Below are positions 61,701-64,000 of a stretch of DNA of 64,000 nt, in pieces. The notes under the pieces are model-generated. The model ran no database searches. It had not been told where the DNA came from and saw only the letters and a program-made list of their open reading frames with translations. The DNA is from Nymphaea colorata. Lineage: Eukaryota; Streptophyta; Magnoliopsida; Nymphaeales; Nymphaeaceae. The first letter of the stretch is position 1. Every line of letters starts with the position of its first letter. The stretch is taken from positions 41,531,115 to 41,595,114 of the forward strand of contig NC_045138.2 of NCBI RefSeq assembly GCF_008831285.2, read 5' to 3'. Made by a program: the position numbers and the translations under genes.

Positions 61701-64000
61701 TCCCAGATAAAGTTAGTCATAATGCACAAGGAGTAGCTTGACAATGAAGGGAATGCAATTTGAACTTACCTCATGACAAAGCCCTGGGCACCACATAAAT
61801 AACATTATGCCATAAGAAACAAACATGGACATGGAATGTGACATGAATATGCTTGGTATGTTAGAGTTCTGTAAAGCCAGGTCATAGGGAAAAACCATAA
61901 GTATGTGAGTGTCGATGGCTACAACTATATGCTCTTACAATTTTTAACATGAAGGAAGAAAGCATGAAGCACAAATTATTCATTAGTAGTTCTAATTACC
62001 ACAACTAGAAACATTTATTAATCTAGGTTGACATTTGAAATTTAATTTAATATAACTACTTTTAAATACACTAACATATTATCATAAAAAATATAAGGAC
62101 ATGGCATCTACGTCTGATACAAGTTTGACCATGAAACGCTACAGCATGCTAGTGTTGCACAATATTACATGCTCATTTGACACCTTTCTTACTTGACAAT
62201 CAAATGCTACAAAATCTGTTGACTGCACCAGATATCGCTACTCTACAGAACATGTCATTATGGAGTTGGAACGAACCGTCTAGCCTGTGTTCAGTGCTTA
62301 TATGTGACTTTCAGATTCTTCCTTGACAGTTAATGGTTAATCAGATGTATACCACCAAGTTAAACAAGTCATATCAAGTTTAGAATTCCACCCATGAACA
62401 AACCTTGCCCTGTGCTGTGAGCCTGTGACTGTTATAACTGCAAGAACCTGTCATAGTTGTACAGTGTACAAGAGTCTACTTTTGGATAATCAATATTAAT
62501 GCCTGATAAAAGCTGATAATGAGGAGTCCAGCCTACTAGATCATGTTACCTAATTACCAGTAACTACTTTAATAACAGTTCACAACTGAATATGCTATAG
62601 AAGAATTAAAGAAGCAAGAAAATTTAACAAGATTAGCACACCTAGAAGTGCGAGAACCTGATTTTCATACAATGTTAATTGCAATGAGTTTACAGCACAG
62701 CATTTCCCTTTCTTGGTCTTGAATACTTTGCTGAGATGTCTAATCTGAACACATCTAATAGACAATAGAAACTGAAGAAGATAAGGCAAAACCCAGTGAA
62801 AATTAGGATAATGACATAAGAATGTAACCAAATATCATACCTAAAAAAAAATGATTTTTTGTGATATTTTCCCAAATCAAATGCAGATATTTTTCTAGCA
62901 TGCACAACTAAAAATAGATATAAATTGTGAAATGCTTCAAACAGAAAAATAATAAACTCCCATGCTTTTTCCACATTCATCACTGTCCAGATAAGCTTTC
63001 TTACAATGCCAAACTGCAAACTTTTGAAGAAACCTGTGGACAACATTGAAGCCACATACCTACCATCAGCCTCTTGCTTCCTCATTTCCAAGCTTATCGG
63101 TTCCACTATAGGTTGATAACCATCTAAAGATTCCACATGAGAGGCTGATTTATGTTCCCACTCATCTTTGAAAGTCTCATTATATAGATCAGGATTACAT
63201 GATTTCTTCTTCCAAAAACTTTTTGTAAATAAGAAGTTCCATGGCTTCTGAACTCCATACTCCCTGGGAAGAACCTAGTCAATGCAGAAAACAATAATTA
63301 ATGTGGAGTGAAAAGCATGGAAACTAATATACAGTAGAAAATAGAACGTTGTAGATGTAGTAAGCACAAGCCAGCAAGGAGGTTATGAGAAGCACCATGT
63401 TCCTACATTCAATCTTACCATGGAAACTTGCTAAGCAAGAGGGATAAAATTTAATGGAAGAAAAAATTCAGATAGAAATGAAGGTAGAGGAAGAAAAAAG
63501 AGGAAAGAGAGTTTAGTGAACAGGAGGGAGGAAGAAGGAATAAAACAAGAGAAGTGAAAAAGGGGGTTGTTAACTTGCACACGAGAGAGGGAGGGCACAG
63601 ATTTCCAACTAAGAAAGGTGTGGCTCTTTTTACGTTCTTTGATGAACCTACTATTTCTTGTTTTATTCCAATGCAAACCTGCAGGGAGTATTGGCCTAAT
63701 AAACAAAATGGGTGTACAGACGTTATACAGAAGAAAACCATCAAAAGTAGGGCCCAGCAAGGGGAAGCTAATGCACAGCTCCTTGCATCAGAAGAATAAT
63801 CTTTTCCAAAATCTGGAGAGGAATGTTATCATCATCTATTTTGAGTCTCCAAGACCTATTCAAAATGTTATGGAAGGATCTGAGGACCATAGTCCTTCCT
63901 TCAAGGGATCTTTGGCAAAGGCATTTCTATTTCGTGTTGTTGGAAAAAATCCCTAAACGAGTACAGGGACCATCTATATTGGAAAGACATTGGAACCATA
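32546..64000 (-). CDS. ABCA1: Full-size ABCA1-type ABC transporter (5' end outside window)
   Basis: Orthologue of plant ABCA1 (AOH1), the only full-size A-subfamily ABC protein of plants; animal relatives move lipids. Twenty-nine exons join in frame to 1410 C-terminal residues; plant ABCA1 is about 1,880 aa, so roughly 470 residues lie beyond the right edge. Exons in gene order: 63274-63060, 62754-62642, 61231-61125, 60655-60593, 59518-59432, 56837-56739, 56661-56477, 55440-55386, 55268-55197, 54321-53611, 53502-53324, 51698-51488, 49259-49176, 48698-48657, 48565-48469, 48243-48116, 48032-47928, 47203-47057, 45111-44839, 44744-44609, 44070-43991, 43889-43782, 43670-43520, 42202-42066, 41975-41901, 41803-41506, 33315-33182, 32761-32703, 32627-32546. 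NBD1 has [29 protein letters not shown] and LLTTHSM. NBD2 has [29 protein letters not shown] and LLTTHSM. The second membrane domain lies between them (exons 10-17) and ends in a C-terminal regulatory region. The 8.2-kb intron between exons 26 and 27 holds a Copia element. Exon 16 may use a GC donor. No frameshift or stop was found. Confidence 0.93.
34070..34318 (+). repeat. 5' LTR of the Copia element
   Basis: 249 bp, begins TGTTGATAG and ends TTTCTACA (TG...CA). It differs from the 3' LTR by one C/T and one A/G change. Confidence 0.97.
34320..34333 (+). promoter_or_regulatory. Primer-binding site (initiator tRNA-Met type)
   Basis: Immediately after the 5' LTR the sequence TGGTATCATAGCC closely matches the usual plant Copia primer-binding site, complementary to the 3' end of initiator tRNA-Met, with one change in the core (ATAGC for AGAGC). 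Confidence 0.8.
34604..34709 (+). repeat. 44-bp GC-rich tandem repeat in the Copia leader
   Basis: A unit containing GCTCTGCCTGGTTCCGG recurs at 34611, 34655 and (partly) 34699. The surrounding leader (34340-34884) is strikingly GC-rich, and repeats such as GACGCTCGTGCCCG also recur. It is untranslated; the long ORFs here are compositional. Confidence 0.85.
34885..39124 (+). pseudogene. Copia gag-pol with a frameshift and a premature stop
   Basis: The polyprotein starts at the second ATG of the ORF (34885; a further ATG is at 34879). Domains in order: gag with a UBN2-like region; a CX2CX4HX4C zinc knuckle (35635-35676); aspartic protease ([11 protein letters not shown], 35914-35946); GAG-pre-integrase (WHERFGHL); integrase core ([25 protein letters not shown]); reverse transcriptase (catalytic YVDD at 38231-38242); RNase H (about 38700-39120). 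An extra base in an A run (37072-37075), between integrase and reverse transcriptase, shifts the frame, so the first ORF ends at 37125. The second frame carries the rest and is stopped by TGA at 38939-38941 within RNase H. Sequence after the stop is still open to 39124. The A-run change could be a sequencing error; otherwise this copy cannot make a complete polyprotein. Confidence 0.93.
39139..39149 (+). promoter_or_regulatory. Polypurine tract of the Copia element
   Basis: TTGAGGGGGAG lies directly before the 3' LTR, the expected primer site for plus-strand synthesis. Confidence 0.9.
39150..39398 (+). repeat. 3' LTR of the Copia element
   Basis: 249 bp, same ends as the 5' LTR, 99.2% identical to it. 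Confidence 0.97.
42905..43226. mobile_element. MULE-type MITE with a perfect 9-bp target duplication
   Basis: Flanked by GTTAAGAAC on both sides (42896-42904 and 43227-43235). Ends are inverted: ATTGTCACAAAAAACGCGT on the left, complement of ATTGTCACATATAACGTGT on the right. The 322-bp AT-rich interior has no ORF. A 9-bp duplication and inverted ends fit a non-autonomous Mutator-like element. It lies in the ABCA1 intron between exons 23 and 24. Confidence 0.85.
45370..45704. mobile_element. Repeat element built of CGTATCGTACGATAC-like words
   Basis: This stretch in an ABCA1 intron consists largely of overlapping, self-complementary TACGATAC / GTATCGTA words with scattered changes, around a T-rich centre (45560-45620). 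The edges read GTTGTACG on the left and the complement of GTTGTAAATAG on the right. It has no coding potential; ORFs on both strands are by-products of the repeat. It probably is a non-autonomous transposon, but the superfamily is unclear. Confidence 0.5.
49537..50020. repeat. 242-bp tandem duplication in an ABCA1 intron
   Basis: Two adjacent copies share the anchor GCCTCCACCTAAACAT at 49541 and 49783 and the anchor AGAACTCT at 49771 and 50013. Only about four differences are seen, so the duplication is recent. It lies between exons 12 and 13. Confidence 0.95.
50478..50703. mobile_element. Diverged, shorter relative of the 42905-43226 MITE
   Basis: The left end (GTAACAAAAATCGCGTTTTA) resembles GTCACAAAAAACGCGTATTA of the other copy. 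The right part shares a CTCGCCGTATTACCC-like block and the GTGAC terminus. No target duplication is recognisable. It lies in the intron between ABCA1 exons 12 and 13. Confidence 0.6.
51751..51836. repeat. Imperfect AAT/AAC trinucleotide microsatellite
   Basis: A run of ATA/ACA/AAT triplets with interruptions, upstream of ABCA1 exon 12. Confidence 0.85.
52644..53134 (+). mobile_element. Possible solo LTR or LTR fragment
   Basis: About 490 bp that begins TGTTAG and ends CTACCA (short inverted TG...CA ends). It contains a TATA-like CTCTATATATTAG near 52945 followed by a TTTGTAATG stretch, as in plant Copia LTRs. There is no target duplication and no second copy in the window, so this rests on general appearance. 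It lies in the intron between ABCA1 exons 11 and 12. Confidence 0.35.
55515..55542. repeat. 28-bp poly-G tract
   Basis: An uninterrupted run of 28 G on the plus strand, C on the ABCA1 transcript. It lies about 75 bp upstream of the exon 8 acceptor (55441). Confidence 0.9.
57337..57870. mobile_element. hAT-type non-autonomous element
   Basis: Flanked by a perfect 8-bp duplication CTTTTGAC (57329-57336 and 57871-57878). Termini are TAGGGGTG on the left and the complement of TGAGGATG on the right, typical of hAT elements. The interior has many GAGCTCAAGCT-like words and no ORF. It lies in the ABCA1 intron between exons 5 and 6. Confidence 0.85.
57893..58188. mobile_element. MULE-type MITE (TTGCACGGACA termini)
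   Basis: Flanked by ATGTTCTAT (57884-57892) and AAGTTCTAT (58189-58197), a 9-bp duplication with one change. Ends are inverted: GTTGCACGGACA on the left, complement of GTTGCATGGGCA on the right. The interior contains GTGTC/GACAC words and a CT tract (58025-58053). Similar termini are widespread in angiosperm MITEs. It sits 14 bp from the hAT element's duplication. Confidence 0.78.
58724..58793. repeat. (TA)n microsatellite, about 70 bp
   Basis: The longest pure TA run in the window, in the ABCA1 intron between exons 5 and 6. Confidence 0.95.
60985..61085 (+). repeat. tRNA-like, SINE-derived fragment (tentative)
   Basis: The order of CATGGCTATAGTCTAATC, CAGTGGTGCATGTGCC and AAGGCCTGAATATTTAACC resembles a decayed tRNA-derived SINE head with box A and a mutated box B. 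The match is weak. Confidence 0.25.
63275..64000. other. ABCA1 intron reaching the right edge
   Basis: Upstream of the first traced exon (63274) I found no segment that could encode the expected end of the first membrane domain. The window therefore ends inside an intron. ORFs on both strands here have no family resemblance. Confidence 0.6.

Noticed and set aside
62690-63136. 148-codon minus-strand ORF as one exon
   Set aside because: Only its start (to 63060) and its end (from 62754) match ABCA1; the middle is an intron with consensus splice sites.

Overview
The window is nuclear DNA of a flowering plant. The evidence is plant-specific or plant-typical gene families (a FAR1/FHY3-like protein, a GT61 glycosyltransferase, ATG18b, a full-size ABCA1), many small exons with AT-rich introns, a Ty1/Copia element primed by initiator tRNA-Met, MITEs, and long TA and GA/CT microsatellites. 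Full-size ABCA1 is reported missing from grasses, so a eudicot, magnoliid or early-diverging angiosperm is more likely. The sequence does not fix the species. No CRISPR array, operon or prokaryotic feature is present.

Layout. 1-6188 has no recognisable gene; it holds a fold-back MITE (119-401), a SINE-like repeat (2650-2860), microsatellites and a hairpin-forming inverted repeat (5524-5642). 6189-7908 (+) is a three-exon GT61 glycosyltransferase of 501 aa. 7909-14758 is mostly without genes. 14759-17014 (-) is an intact FAR1-related sequence protein with one coding exon. 19959-27825 (+) is an eleven-exon ATG18b of 376 aa that needs one GC-AG intron. 29222-30708 (+) is a four-exon gene for a 143-aa protein with two CX3CX3C motifs, a conserved plant protein whose function I do not know. 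From 32546 to beyond the right edge (-) lies a full-size ABCA1-type ABC transporter. I could trace 29 exons with an open frame, coding 1410 C-terminal residues.

The most informative structural point is that the last three ABCA1 exons lie 8.2 kb downstream of the rest. That large intron contains a complete 5.3-kb Copia retrotransposon (34070-39398) in antisense orientation. It has 249-bp LTRs that differ at only two positions, yet its gag-pol carries a frameshift and an in-frame stop. The Copia inserted into a TA microsatellite, which itself seems to lie in an older MITE-like repeat.

Several introns carry non-autonomous DNA transposons that can be defined by target-site duplications. They are a MULE-type family ending in TGTCACA with 9-bp duplications, a hAT-type element with an 8-bp duplication, and a second MULE-type MITE next to it. 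The genes do not form a pathway; they are ordinary neighbours (cell-wall/glycan synthesis, transcription, autophagy, an unknown protein, lipid-type transport). I found no convincing new biological system. The best leads are the uncharacterised CX3CX3C protein, the non-canonical splice sites and the MITE families.
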